A stretch of 64,000 nt of DNA from Candidatus Obscuribacterales bacterium (GTDB lineage: Bacteria > Cyanobacteriota > Vampirovibrionia > Obscuribacterales > Obscuribacteraceae): the NCBI GenBank assembly GCA_019750335.1, contig JAIEOQ010000010.1, positions 62,001 through 126,000 on the forward strand, read 5' to 3'. Shown one piece after another: positions 33,186-40,751 of the stretch. The number at the start of each line of letters is the position of its first letter. Within the stretch, counting starts at the first letter, position 1. A model generated the notes under the pieces. That model was not told where the DNA came from and made no database searches. It saw only the letters and a program-made list of their open reading frames with translations. Both the position numbers and the translations under genes were made by a program.

Positions 33186-34271
33186 ATGGCTTTCACAAAG
33201 AACGCAAAAAACCAAGTACAAAAGAGCGACGCGGTAGCGCTACTAAATCGTTTTATCCTCGTCAGTGACAAAAAGCAGCATTTACCCAGCGTCAAAATAA
33301 CAATTGACGGCAACATCAAAAAGACGGCTATATATCCTGAAGGTGAGCTGCCTACTGAAATTGATTACAACGGCGATATATATTATCTCGAATATGACGA
33401 ACATGGACGGCCAACCAAATTGGATGCAAAAACACATCAATGGCATACGGACATTCGTTATAACGATAAAAGTAGAACCATAGAGTTGCAGCAATATGCT
33501 CAAGTACGTAACGGCACCAGAGCTTTAATCTCTCAAGCCACTCGTCGTTTTGACGCTACAGGCAAGCCGATTAATGAAGAGATAATCCAAACCGACGCCA
33601 CGATTTTTAACGAATTCAATCCAAGCGGTGAAATCATCCGCCGAGTAATTGCCGGCAGAGACGGAATCGTCTCCGAAATAACCAATTTCAATCAGGGCAA
33701 GAATACGGTTGAACAAGCTTTGGAGCGAAATGAGAATTTCCAGGTAACGGTGCAAAGTTTTACCATTTTCAACGCTAATGGCAGTATCAAATCCGGTTAC
33801 GTAGAAGATTTAGGTGTTGATTCCGGTCATAAAATTACCACCGAAATGAATGTGCGCGGGCGTGGCACCGCTATGACCACCACAATTTATAATCTCGAAG
33901 GAAAGCCTGAGCGAATAATCGAATCCACTTTCAGTAAAAATGATCCTTTTATCTCAGGGCTGTCAATCAGCGACGCAAACGGTGAAGCTATCTATAAAGA
34001 CCAGAAAGAAAGACCGCTTCAAAGCATAAGCAAAATAGTGCGTGATAAAAACGATTTGGAAGAGATACTCTCCATTACTTTTAAAGACTCAGACGGGAAC
34101 GAACACTTACTGAAAGGCTCAAATTCGGAAAACACGAAATTATTCATGCTTTTAAGAGTGGAAATGGCCAATGTTCCCCATCCTTTCGAATTTCGTTCAC
34201 GCATGAGAGACGGTTCTCCCATAGAAGGCATGTTGAGCTTCGGCGCAGTCTGGCCTACACCGGCAACTTAA
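33186..34271 (+). CDS. Protein of unknown function with YD/RHS-like beta pattern
   Basis: 361 residues, no signal peptide or membrane helix. The sequence is rich in short beta strands with turn motifs such as YDEHGRPTKLDA, FDATGKPINEE, FNPSGEIIRR and YNLEGKPERI, spaced ~25-45 residues. These resemble the YD/RHS or MORN-like strand-turn units seen in toxin shells, but are too irregular for a firm call. AGGA sits 7 bases before the ATG. The gene diverges from the metallophosphatase, and its 3' end overlaps lipM (opposite strand) by 17 bases. I cannot assign a function. Confidence 0.78.
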   Translation: MAFTKNAKNQVQKSDAVALLNRFILVSDKKQHLPSVKITIDGNIKKTAIYPEGELPTEIDYNGDIYYLEYDEHGRPTKLDAKTHQWHTDIRYNDKSRTIELQQYAQVRNGTRALISQATRRFDATGKPINEEIIQTDATIFNEFNPSGEIIRRVIAGRDGIVSEITNFNQGKNTVEQALERNENFQVTVQSFTIFNANGSIKSGYVEDLGVDSGHKITTEMNVRGRGTAMTTTIYNLEGKPERIIESTFSKNDPFISGLSISDANGEAIYKDQKERPLQSISKIVRDKNDLEEILSITFKDSDGNEHLLKGSNSENTKLFMLLRVEMANVPHPFEFRSRMRDGSPIEGMLSFGAVWPTPAT

Positions 34272-35019
34272 GCGTTCCGGCTTGTTCAAGCTCACTTGAA
34301 TCAAGAGAAATCGTATCAAAACTTACCGAGAATGCCTTTTCGAATCCGGTTTTGAACGCAGCCTCCAGCTCGGCAAACGATATTTCACGTCCTGCAAGCT
34401 CGAACAAATTGGCATGGCGGGCTAAAGCCTGATCTGAGATTTTTTCGCCTAAAAGTTCGGGCATCAATGATTGTTCAAGTGAAAGCGGAATCGAGCCGTG
34501 TTGCAAAACGGCAGTCCGTCGTCTTAGCTGGGCGCTGCCGGCAAGCTTTAAGCCATTGACTTGCAAATCGGCCGGTGTAGTCGCTAAAAAACAATCGCTT
34601 AAGTTACGATAAGCCGAGCCTGATTCACCAAGCACGGCATTCAAGTCAAACTGGGCAAAAGCCTCTTGCAGACCGGCACAAATTTGTTTATAAGCACCGA
34701 TTACGCTAGGTTTTAAAACACCGAATTCACTGGTGCCAATTTCAGAGCCGACAAAAGAATAAGTAATGTCTTTGTAGTGCAATACAGCACGCCCACCTGT
34801 CGGGCGACTCGCAACCTGAAAGCCTTTAGCAAGAATACGCTCAAAAGCTGCCGGATCAAGATCTTGGTTGCGTCCGAGTGTCACTGCCGGCGGTGCGAAG
34901 CCGTAAAGGCGCAAAACCGGCGGCAACTTTCCGGCTAAATGGGTCTCAAGCAGATACTCATCAACAGCCATATTGGTGGCAGCATCATAAGTTGCATAAG
35001 GAATAAAACGCCAATTCAT
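34255..35019 (-). CDS. lipM: Octanoyltransferase LipM
   Basis: 254 residues of the lipoate-ligase/octanoyltransferase fold: RPTGGRAVLH (substrate loop), the acyl-accepting cysteine C143 in SDCFLATTPADL, K158 in NGLKLAGSAQLRRR, and LQHGSIPL. The Cys in this place is the LipM mark (LplA lacks it). LipM moves octanoyl from acyl carrier protein to GcvH for lipoyl synthesis. The start codon overlaps the stop of the phosphorylase gene (TAATG). It may serve the glycine cleavage system whose P-protein subunit is encoded at 12.5 kb. Confidence 0.88.
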   Translation of the reverse strand: MNWRFIPYATYDAATNMAVDEYLLETHLAGKLPPVLRLYGFAPPAVTLGRNQDLDPAAFERILAKGFQVASRPTGGRAVLHYKDITYSFVGSEIGTSEFGVLKPSVIGAYKQICAGLQEAFAQFDLNAVLGESGSAYRNLSDCFLATTPADLQVNGLKLAGSAQLRRRTAVLQHGSIPLSLEQSLMPELLGEKISDQALARHANLFELAGREISFAELEAAFKTGFEKAFSVSFDTISLDSSELEQAGTLKLPV

Positions 35020-36332
35020 TAGGAGATCCTGGCTTTAATTACAGTCGGTTTTTCTACTGCACTGTCGCTGAAAGTAATCGCTTCACGCAGCTTAGTTTCC
35101 GCTTGAGCGGCTTGTTCTTGCGAATCGGCATGAATAGTGGCAATAGTATCACCAGGATTCAATTTGCTTCCGATTTTGGCAGCCATCACTACACCGACAG
35201 CCATATTAATCGGATCACCTTTTTTAGTCCGGCTGGCACCCATGAACTGACAAACAGCGGCAACCAGCTTTCCATCAAGTCCGGCAATCCATTGAGTTTT
35301 ACTGCCACTGAGTTTTACCACATGCTTTACTTTGCTTTGGGGCATCAAAGTGTAATCCTCGATTACTTTCGAATTACCGCCTTGGCGCTCAATCAGCTCT
35401 TTAAACTTAGCAAGAGCTTTGCCCGATGTAATAATCTCTTTGAGCAGCTTGCGTGCTTGCTCTTCATCAGGAGCTTTGCCAGCGGCGACTACCGCAAGCG
35501 CCCCCAAAGAATAACAAAGCTCTTGTAGATCTTCCGGACCGTTACCTTTAAGTGTTTCTATGGCTTCAATTACTTCCACTGTGTGCCCAACAGCGTTGCC
35601 TAGAGGCTGCTCCATGTCGGTAACGACAGCACTAACAGGACGCTTCAATCTTTTGCCGACCTCAGCCATAGTCGTAGCCAAAACAATGGCTCTTTCCTCA
35701 TTTTCCATAAGCGCACCGCGCCCGCATTTAACATCGAGAATAATGAAGTTAGCCCCGGAAACAATCTTTTTAGACATTACCGAAGCAGCAACTAAAGGCA
35801 CCGATTCAACCGTGGCCGTGACATCGCGCAAGGCGTAAAGGATGCCGTCGGCCGGCGCCAGGTCGGCTGTTTGCCCGCCGATTGCCGCGCCGATATCACG
35901 AACTTGAGCAATGAATTGCTCCATGGATAGATTGACGTTGAATCCGGGAATGGCTTCAAGTTTATCCAAAGTGCCGCCTGTATGACCGAGACCGCGACCG
36001 GATAATTTGGCCATTGGAATACCGGCAGCCGCAAGCATCGGCACAAAAACCAGGGTGGTTTTATCGCCGACACCGCCGGTGCTGTGCTTATCCCCGACAA
36101 TAGAGCCGATGGCCGAAAGATCGAGCATTTGACCGGAGCGGGCCAGGGCATCGGTTAAATAAGCAGTTTCATCCATATTCAGACCTTGCCAACACACCGC
36201 CATTAGCCAAGCAGCCAGTTGGTAATCGCGGTAAGTCTCTTTGTTCATCACAAAATCGACGATGAACTGCACTTCCTCTTTGGAGTGGACTTTTCCCTGC
36301 CTCTTTTTGCTAATCAGGTCGACCATTGCCAT
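35019..36332 (-). CDS. Pyrimidine-nucleoside phosphorylase (or thymidine phosphorylase)
   Basis: 437 residues, normal length. It splits (deoxy)uridine or thymidine with phosphate. Signatures: DKHSTGGVGDKTTLV (phosphate loop), KLSGRGLGHTGGTLDKLE (the family pattern), SVMSKKIVSGAN and DVKCGRGALM. Similarity is to the Gram-positive type Pdp; DeoA cannot be excluded. The ATG at 36332 has AGGAG 9 bases upstream. It is upstream of, and translationally coupled to, lipM. Confidence 0.92.
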   Translation of the reverse strand: MAMVDLISKKRQGKVHSKEEVQFIVDFVMNKETYRDYQLAAWLMAVCWQGLNMDETAYLTDALARSGQMLDLSAIGSIVGDKHSTGGVGDKTTLVFVPMLAAAGIPMAKLSGRGLGHTGGTLDKLEAIPGFNVNLSMEQFIAQVRDIGAAIGGQTADLAPADGILYALRDVTATVESVPLVAASVMSKKIVSGANFIILDVKCGRGALMENEERAIVLATTMAEVGKRLKRPVSAVVTDMEQPLGNAVGHTVEVIEAIETLKGNGPEDLQELCYSLGALAVVAAGKAPDEEQARKLLKEIITSGKALAKFKELIERQGGNSKVIEDYTLMPQSKVKHVVKLSGSKTQWIAGLDGKLVAAVCQFMGASRTKKGDPINMAVGVVMAAKIGSKLNPGDTIATIHADSQEQAAQAETKLREAITFSDSAVEKPTVIKARIS

Positions 36333-36403
36333 CGGCTGTTCTCCTGGATCTTGACCTAGAAATTCTACATTCTTAAAATCATCAGCTTATGCCCAAAAAC
36401 CTC

Positions 36404-36433
36404 TTGACAATATAAATGTAAATATGATTTATA
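36404..36433 (+). promoter_or_regulatory. Putative promoter upstream of the mqnA leader
   Basis: A perfect TTGACA at 36404-36409 is followed by a very AT-rich stretch; the best -10 is TTTATA at 36428-36433 (18-base spacer), with TATAAA also present slightly later. A transcript from here would start around 36440, directly at a terminator-like hairpin. Confidence 0.45.
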
Positions 36434-36439
36434 AAGTAA

Positions 36440-36495
36440 TGGAGAGAGGCCCCGTGAAGCTTACCAAGAAGTTATTCAGGCCTCCTCCTTTTTTA
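36440..36495 (+). terminator. Terminator-like hairpin (possible attenuator) before mqnA
   Basis: GGAGAGAGGCC at 36440-36450 pairs with GGCCTCCTCC at 36479-36488 (one bulge), followed at once by TTTTTT. It sits just downstream of a promoter-like TTGACA and ~90 bases before mqnA, so transcription into mqnA would have to pass it. Confidence 0.6.
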
Positions 36496-36537
36496 TTGTC
36501 AATTTTCAGTTTTTTGTCGGACCAGACAAGCTTATGA
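36454..36537 (+). CDS. Possible leader peptide (27 aa) inside the attenuator
   Basis: A GTG at 36454, preceded by a very strong GGAGAGAGG site, opens a 27-codon frame (beginning KLTKKLFRPPP after the start, then Leu/Phe/Ser-rich) that reads straight through the terminator stem to TGA at 36535-36537. Three consecutive Pro codons fall within the right arm of the stem, where a paused ribosome would disrupt it. Coding status is unproven. Confidence 0.3.
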   Translation: MKLTKKLFRPPPFLLSIFSFLSDQTSL

Positions 36538-36585
36538 CGGTCTAAATTGCTGTATCCTGAAATGATCACCGCAATTATTCAGGCC

Positions 36586-37395
36586 ATGCTAAAACAAAGG
36601 CAGTCAGTCAAAGTCGGACAAATCTCGTTTCTAAATGTTCTACCTGTTACTTTGCCTTTGCAAAGAGCTTATATCAAGCTGGATGCTGAACTGTCCTTCG
36701 GCACGCCAAACCAATTAAATAAGCTTTTCGAAAGCGGCAACTTAAAACTTGGCGCTATGAGCGCTTTTTATTTTTTGCAAAAGGGCAATTTTGATCTTTT
36801 CCCCGAGCTCTCCATCTCGGCAAAAGGCTCCGTCGCCAGCGTACTTTTATTCAGCAAACTTCCCTGCTCCGAGCTTGGCGGAAAAACAATTACAGTGCCT
36901 GAATCTTCTGCCACATCGATTAATCTTTTGCATGTGTTGCTCAAAGAAGAGTTCGGCGTTACAAGCAGATTCAAGCAACAAACTACCGCCGAACTATCTA
37001 ATCCGGAAGTGGACGCTGCTCTTTTAATTGGCGATGACGCTTTGAGCAAACGTGCAGATCTCGAAAAAGACTATTTGTGCTTCGACCTCGGTCAATGGTG
37101 GCACCGTCTTTACGCGTTACCTATGGTTTTTGGTGTTTGGGCTGCCGACAAAGTCTGGAAAAATCAAAATCAAGAAGAATTTTCAGAGATTGCCGGCTCA
37201 TTTAAGGCTGCTCTGGAACTTGGTCTTGGTAAATATTTTCCGGAAGTGATTGCTGAAGCAAAAAAACTAAGCAATCTTCCTTCCGATCTACTCAAAAAAT
37301 ACTATCTTGAGAATCTAAATTTTGAACTTAGCGATAGCCACCGGCAAGGACTATCGCATTATGCCGCTCTTTGCCGTAAGCACGGATTAATTTAA
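36586..37395 (+). CDS. mqnA: Chorismate dehydratase MqnA (futalosine menaquinone pathway)
   Basis: About 270 residues from the ATG at 36586; the frame extends to a TTG at 36547 with another ATG at 36562, and no start has a good ribosome site. MqnA dehydrates chorismate to 3-enolpyruvoyl-benzoate, the first committed step of futalosine-dependent menaquinone synthesis. The fold is a periplasmic-binding-protein type: KVGQISFLNVLP at the N-terminus, FGTPNQLNKLFESGNLKLGAMS split across strands, the LLIGDDAL motif, DLGQWWHRLYALPMVFGVW and the closing YY. It implies that the cell uses menaquinone, the likely substrate of the Rieske/cytochrome b complex at the left end. The other mqn genes are elsewhere. 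Confidence 0.87.
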   Translation: MLKQRQSVKVGQISFLNVLPVTLPLQRAYIKLDAELSFGTPNQLNKLFESGNLKLGAMSAFYFLQKGNFDLFPELSISAKGSVASVLLFSKLPCSELGGKTITVPESSATSINLLHVLLKEEFGVTSRFKQQTTAELSNPEVDAALLIGDDALSKRADLEKDYLCFDLGQWWHRLYALPMVFGVWAADKVWKNQNQEEFSEIAGSFKAALELGLGKYFPEVIAEAKKLSNLPSDLLKKYYLENLNFELSDSHRQGLSHYAALCRKHGLI

Positions 37396-37404
37396 AGAGA
37401 CAAC

Positions 37405-39552
37405 ATGAAAAAAAATGTGAGCAAACAGAATTTTTGGCTAGCTGCCGTGATCTTTCCTTTACTGGTAAACAACCAGGCTTGTTTAGGCAGCATCACAGTT
37501 AAACCCGATGCCAAAGTAGAAAAAACAACAGACAAGAACGATCGTATCGCTCAAATAATGAACGACGGCGACAAAGCAATTAAAGAAGGTGACATCAACC
37601 GCGCCGAACGCATCTTCAAGCACGGACAAACTCTGGCTCCGGCAGATCCGCGTCCGCAATTGGGAATCGCCCGCATTTTGTTTATCGAGAACAAACTCGA
37701 CCAGGCCGAAAAGCTTCTTTTACAATTGAAAGAAAAACATCCGAATAACGCTCCTCTTTATTATCTGCTTGGTTCAATCTATCTTTCGGCACAACAAACC
37801 GATAAAGCAAAGCAGCAATTTGAAAAAGCAGTACTCTTAAATCCAGATGACGCCGAATCTCATCTACGCCTGGCACAGTTAGCTCAGCTGCAGGGCTGGC
37901 GTCAACGAGCCGGTGAAGAATCAAGCAAAACTTTGCGTCTTAATCCGCAAAACGTTTCAGCACGAATGATTTTAAGTAACGAACTAAGTTTAAGCGGGCG
38001 GCTCGATGAAGCAATCGAACAATTGAAGGCAGCCCTAAAGATCGATCCGAACAATATAGATTTGATCTTTCAGCTAGGTTCTTTATTTGCTCAATCAGGA
38101 GAAGTACAAGAAGCGATTACGCAACTTAAGCACGCTTATTCTCTTGATCCTAAAAATCCGGCACCGTTACGCCGACTTTGTCAGTTGTACGCCACAACTA
38201 ACGATTGGCCAAATGCCGTCCATTACGGTCAAATCTGGACCAAAATTGAACCGGACAATCCTTCTGCTTATTTTACACTTGGTTGGTCTTTAATCTCCAA
38301 TCGCGAAACCACAGAGGCAGCTGAAGCCCTCAGCTACGGACTTACCCTTGATCCTACCAACCTGCAAATGCGCAATACTTACGGATTGGTTTTACTTGAT
38401 TTAAGAAAAGCAGATGATGCTTTACTTCAATTTCAAAAAATTCTCGAATACGAACCGGATAATCTGCCAGCTTCTTTAAATGTCGGCACAGTTTATATTG
38501 CCGGCAACCACTGGGCGGCAGCTATCGATTGGTTGCGAAAGCTTGCGCTTGCCAAACCGGATTCTTTGCAAACTCAAGCTTTATTGGCTTACGCTCTGGC
38601 TAAAAGCGGACAATTGCAAGAAAGCGCTAAATTATCCACAGCCGTTTTGGATAAAAACCCAAAAGAGCTGATGGCTCTTTTAGCTAAAGGAACCGTTGAT
38701 ATACAAAATAAGAATAACGAATCCGGCTTGAATTTATTTCGTCAAGCAGTGGAGCTAGCTCCAAACAGCGCTTTTGCTCTCACCGAGCTAGCAACCGCTC
38801 TTTTAAAATCAGGTAAAGCAGGCGAAGCTGTAGAAGCAACGCAACAAGCGTTGCAAATTGCTCCGGGTAATCTGGACGCTAAAGGAGCTTTAGCTATCGC
38901 TTTAAAACTACAAGGCAATAATGAAGGTGCCGCACACTTACTTAAAGAGTATGTGGCGCGCAACCCCGATAACGGCGAATTAAGAACAGCGCTGGCTCAA
39001 GCTTTAGAAAATATCGGCGATCTTGAAAGCGCCAAAAGAAACTATCGGACAGCTAAACAAAATCTGCCCGGAAAAGCGGCACCCTTACTTGGGCTTTATC
39101 GTATTGCTTTAAGTGAAAAACAAACAGCTCAAGCCGAAGAGTATGCTAACGCCGCTCTTTTAATCGAGCCGCAAAATAACGAGGCAAAACTGGCACTGGC
39201 TCAAAGCAAATATTTCAAAGGAAAGTATGACGAGGCCAAAGCATTATGCCAAGAATTACTTGCTGCCGATAAAAATAGCCGCGAAGCTTTGCTTCTATCC
39301 GGAAAGATCGCTTACGCTCAACGTCAGTGGGAAAACGCATACAGACTATTGAGCCAAGCAGTCGATCCCCAAGCGACTGTAGTTAATTTTGCCGATATGA
39401 CTCTTTTGGTTGATTCAGCTTTGCGCAACAAGCAAGCCGAAACAGCTAAGCTTGCTCTGGCGCGCTTATCGGCATTACCATCTTTGAGCAAAAAAGAACA
39501 ACAAAGTCTTGATTCATTGAAGAAAAAACTGAACAGCTTACGCGGAGGTTAA
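37405..39552 (+). CDS. Large TPR-repeat protein, exported
   Basis: 715 residues: a signal peptide (FWLAAVIFPLLVNNQACLG; the QAC could be a weak lipobox) followed by about 18 consecutive tetratricopeptide repeats covering almost the whole protein (repeated A-x-x-x-P-x-N/D and LG/YxxxG units such as LEYEPDNLPASLNVGTVY). There is no enzymatic domain. It starts 10 bases after mqnA and is followed 5 bases later by another TPR gene, so the two TPR genes are one unit. It is a probable scaffold on the outer side of the membrane; its partners are unknown. Confidence 0.87.
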   Translation: MKKNVSKQNFWLAAVIFPLLVNNQACLGSITVKPDAKVEKTTDKNDRIAQIMNDGDKAIKEGDINRAERIFKHGQTLAPADPRPQLGIARILFIENKLDQAEKLLLQLKEKHPNNAPLYYLLGSIYLSAQQTDKAKQQFEKAVLLNPDDAESHLRLAQLAQLQGWRQRAGEESSKTLRLNPQNVSARMILSNELSLSGRLDEAIEQLKAALKIDPNNIDLIFQLGSLFAQSGEVQEAITQLKHAYSLDPKNPAPLRRLCQLYATTNDWPNAVHYGQIWTKIEPDNPSAYFTLGWSLISNRETTEAAEALSYGLTLDPTNLQMRNTYGLVLLDLRKADDALLQFQKILEYEPDNLPASLNVGTVYIAGNHWAAAIDWLRKLALAKPDSLQTQALLAYALAKSGQLQESAKLSTAVLDKNPKELMALLAKGTVDIQNKNNESGLNLFRQAVELAPNSAFALTELATALLKSGKAGEAVEATQQALQIAPGNLDAKGALAIALKLQGNNEGAAHLLKEYVARNPDNGELRTALAQALENIGDLESAKRNYRTAKQNLPGKAAPLLGLYRIALSEKQTAQAEEYANAALLIEPQNNEAKLALAQSKYFKGKYDEAKALCQELLAADKNSREALLLSGKIAYAQRQWENAYRLLSQAVDPQATVVNFADMTLLVDSALRNKQAETAKLALARLSALPSLSKKEQQSLDSLKKKLNSLRGG

Positions 39553-39557
39553 AGCTT

Positions 39558-40751
39558 ATGTTCGAAGGTCGTTTTTTCACTTTAGCTCTTTTACTCGTAT
39601 TAAACACATCAGCTCAAGCCGCGCCACAAGAAAGCTTTTTTGGCGCTAAATCCGAGCTGACAGAAAACGAGTTGAATGAATTAAGCAAGTATGTGGAGTC
39701 ACACGCCAAAGAACCGGATGCCCACCGTCGGCTAGCTAAAGCTTACGGACAGGTCGGTATGCCCGGACTAGCAAGCGACGAGCTGGTTGTTGCCTGGCGT
39801 CTTGACCCGGCAAACATTTTCGATCTTACTGCGGCTTTGCACTATTATCAATTTAACAACGAAACTGAAAAATCAAATGCACTGATCGCTGAAGCTTTAA
39901 GCCAGTATCAAAACAACGATAATATGCTCGACGCTCTCGGACAATTTTTTCTCAGAGAAAGAGACAATAAAAATGCCGAGCGTTTTTTACAAGCCGCTCA
40001 AAAACATAATCCAAACAATCCTTTGACTCTGACTCTCTTAGCTCAAGCTTTGTTGAACAGTGGCAAATATCAGGAAGCTTTAAACGTAACCAAATCTCTT
40101 GCCGAGAGTAAAACAACTCAGTCTCCGGCATTTTATCTAAGAGGCAAAGCGCTCAGCGCTCTTGGTCAAAATACGGCTGCCTGCCAATCTTTTGCCAAAT
40201 CTTTTGCAATGAACCCGCACGTACCGGAAGTTGCCAACGCTTATTTTAATTCTTTGCTTGTTAACGACAAATATAACGAAGCGCTGCCGGTCGGTCTGCA
40301 CGCTCTTTATCTTGCTTGCCGGCGCCTCGAAGATTCAAGTTCAATTAAACACAGTTTGTTGATTGTTTTATCTCATATAAATTGGCCCGCAGCAGAAAAA
40401 ACAATTGAGCAAACAAGCCAAGCAAGCCGTAGCGCTTATTACTGTTTCTCTCTTGGCGATCTATTGGATAAATTCGGTAAACCCAACGCAGCGATGAAAC
40501 AGTACGCCCAAGGTCTGTCTTTCAACCCGACTTACGGTCGGGCTTATATGCGTATGGGCAAAGAGATGGAAAAGAACGAACAATATTGGGGCGAAGCGCT
40601 ACAACTTTATGCACGCGCCTATAACTTTGCTCCAAACGATCCTCAAGTTGAAGCTATTTATCGCCGATTTTTCCAACGTTTTCCGAACAAAGACAGAGAT
40701 TTAGCTCTTAAGCTCAAATCACTGATTAAAGCTTACTGGAATCGCGGCTAA
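39558..40751 (+). CDS. TPR-repeat protein, exported
   Basis: 397 residues: a signal peptide (FFTLALLLVLNTSAQAAPQ) and about eight TPR units, with the clearest ones at HNPNNPLTLTLLAQALLNSGKY and FNPTYGRAYMRMGKEMEK in split form. The sequence downstream of the repeats is short. It is cotranscribed with the larger TPR gene. The 3' end overlaps the convergent TPR-metalloprotease gene by 33 bases. Confidence 0.85.
   Translation: MFEGRFFTLALLLVLNTSAQAAPQESFFGAKSELTENELNELSKYVESHAKEPDAHRRLAKAYGQVGMPGLASDELVVAWRLDPANIFDLTAALHYYQFNNETEKSNALIAEALSQYQNNDNMLDALGQFFLRERDNKNAERFLQAAQKHNPNNPLTLTLLAQALLNSGKYQEALNVTKSLAESKTTQSPAFYLRGKALSALGQNTAACQSFAKSFAMNPHVPEVANAYFNSLLVNDKYNEALPVGLHALYLACRRLEDSSSIKHSLLIVLSHINWPAAEKTIEQTSQASRSAYYCFSLGDLLDKFGKPNAAMKQYAQGLSFNPTYGRAYMRMGKEMEKNEQYWGEALQLYARAYNFAPNDPQVEAIYRRFFQRFPNKDRDLALKLKSLIKAYWNRG

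Noticed and set aside
33186-34271. RHS/YD-repeat toxin
   Set aside because: Strand-turn units are too few and irregular, there is no export signal, toxin tip or immunity gene.
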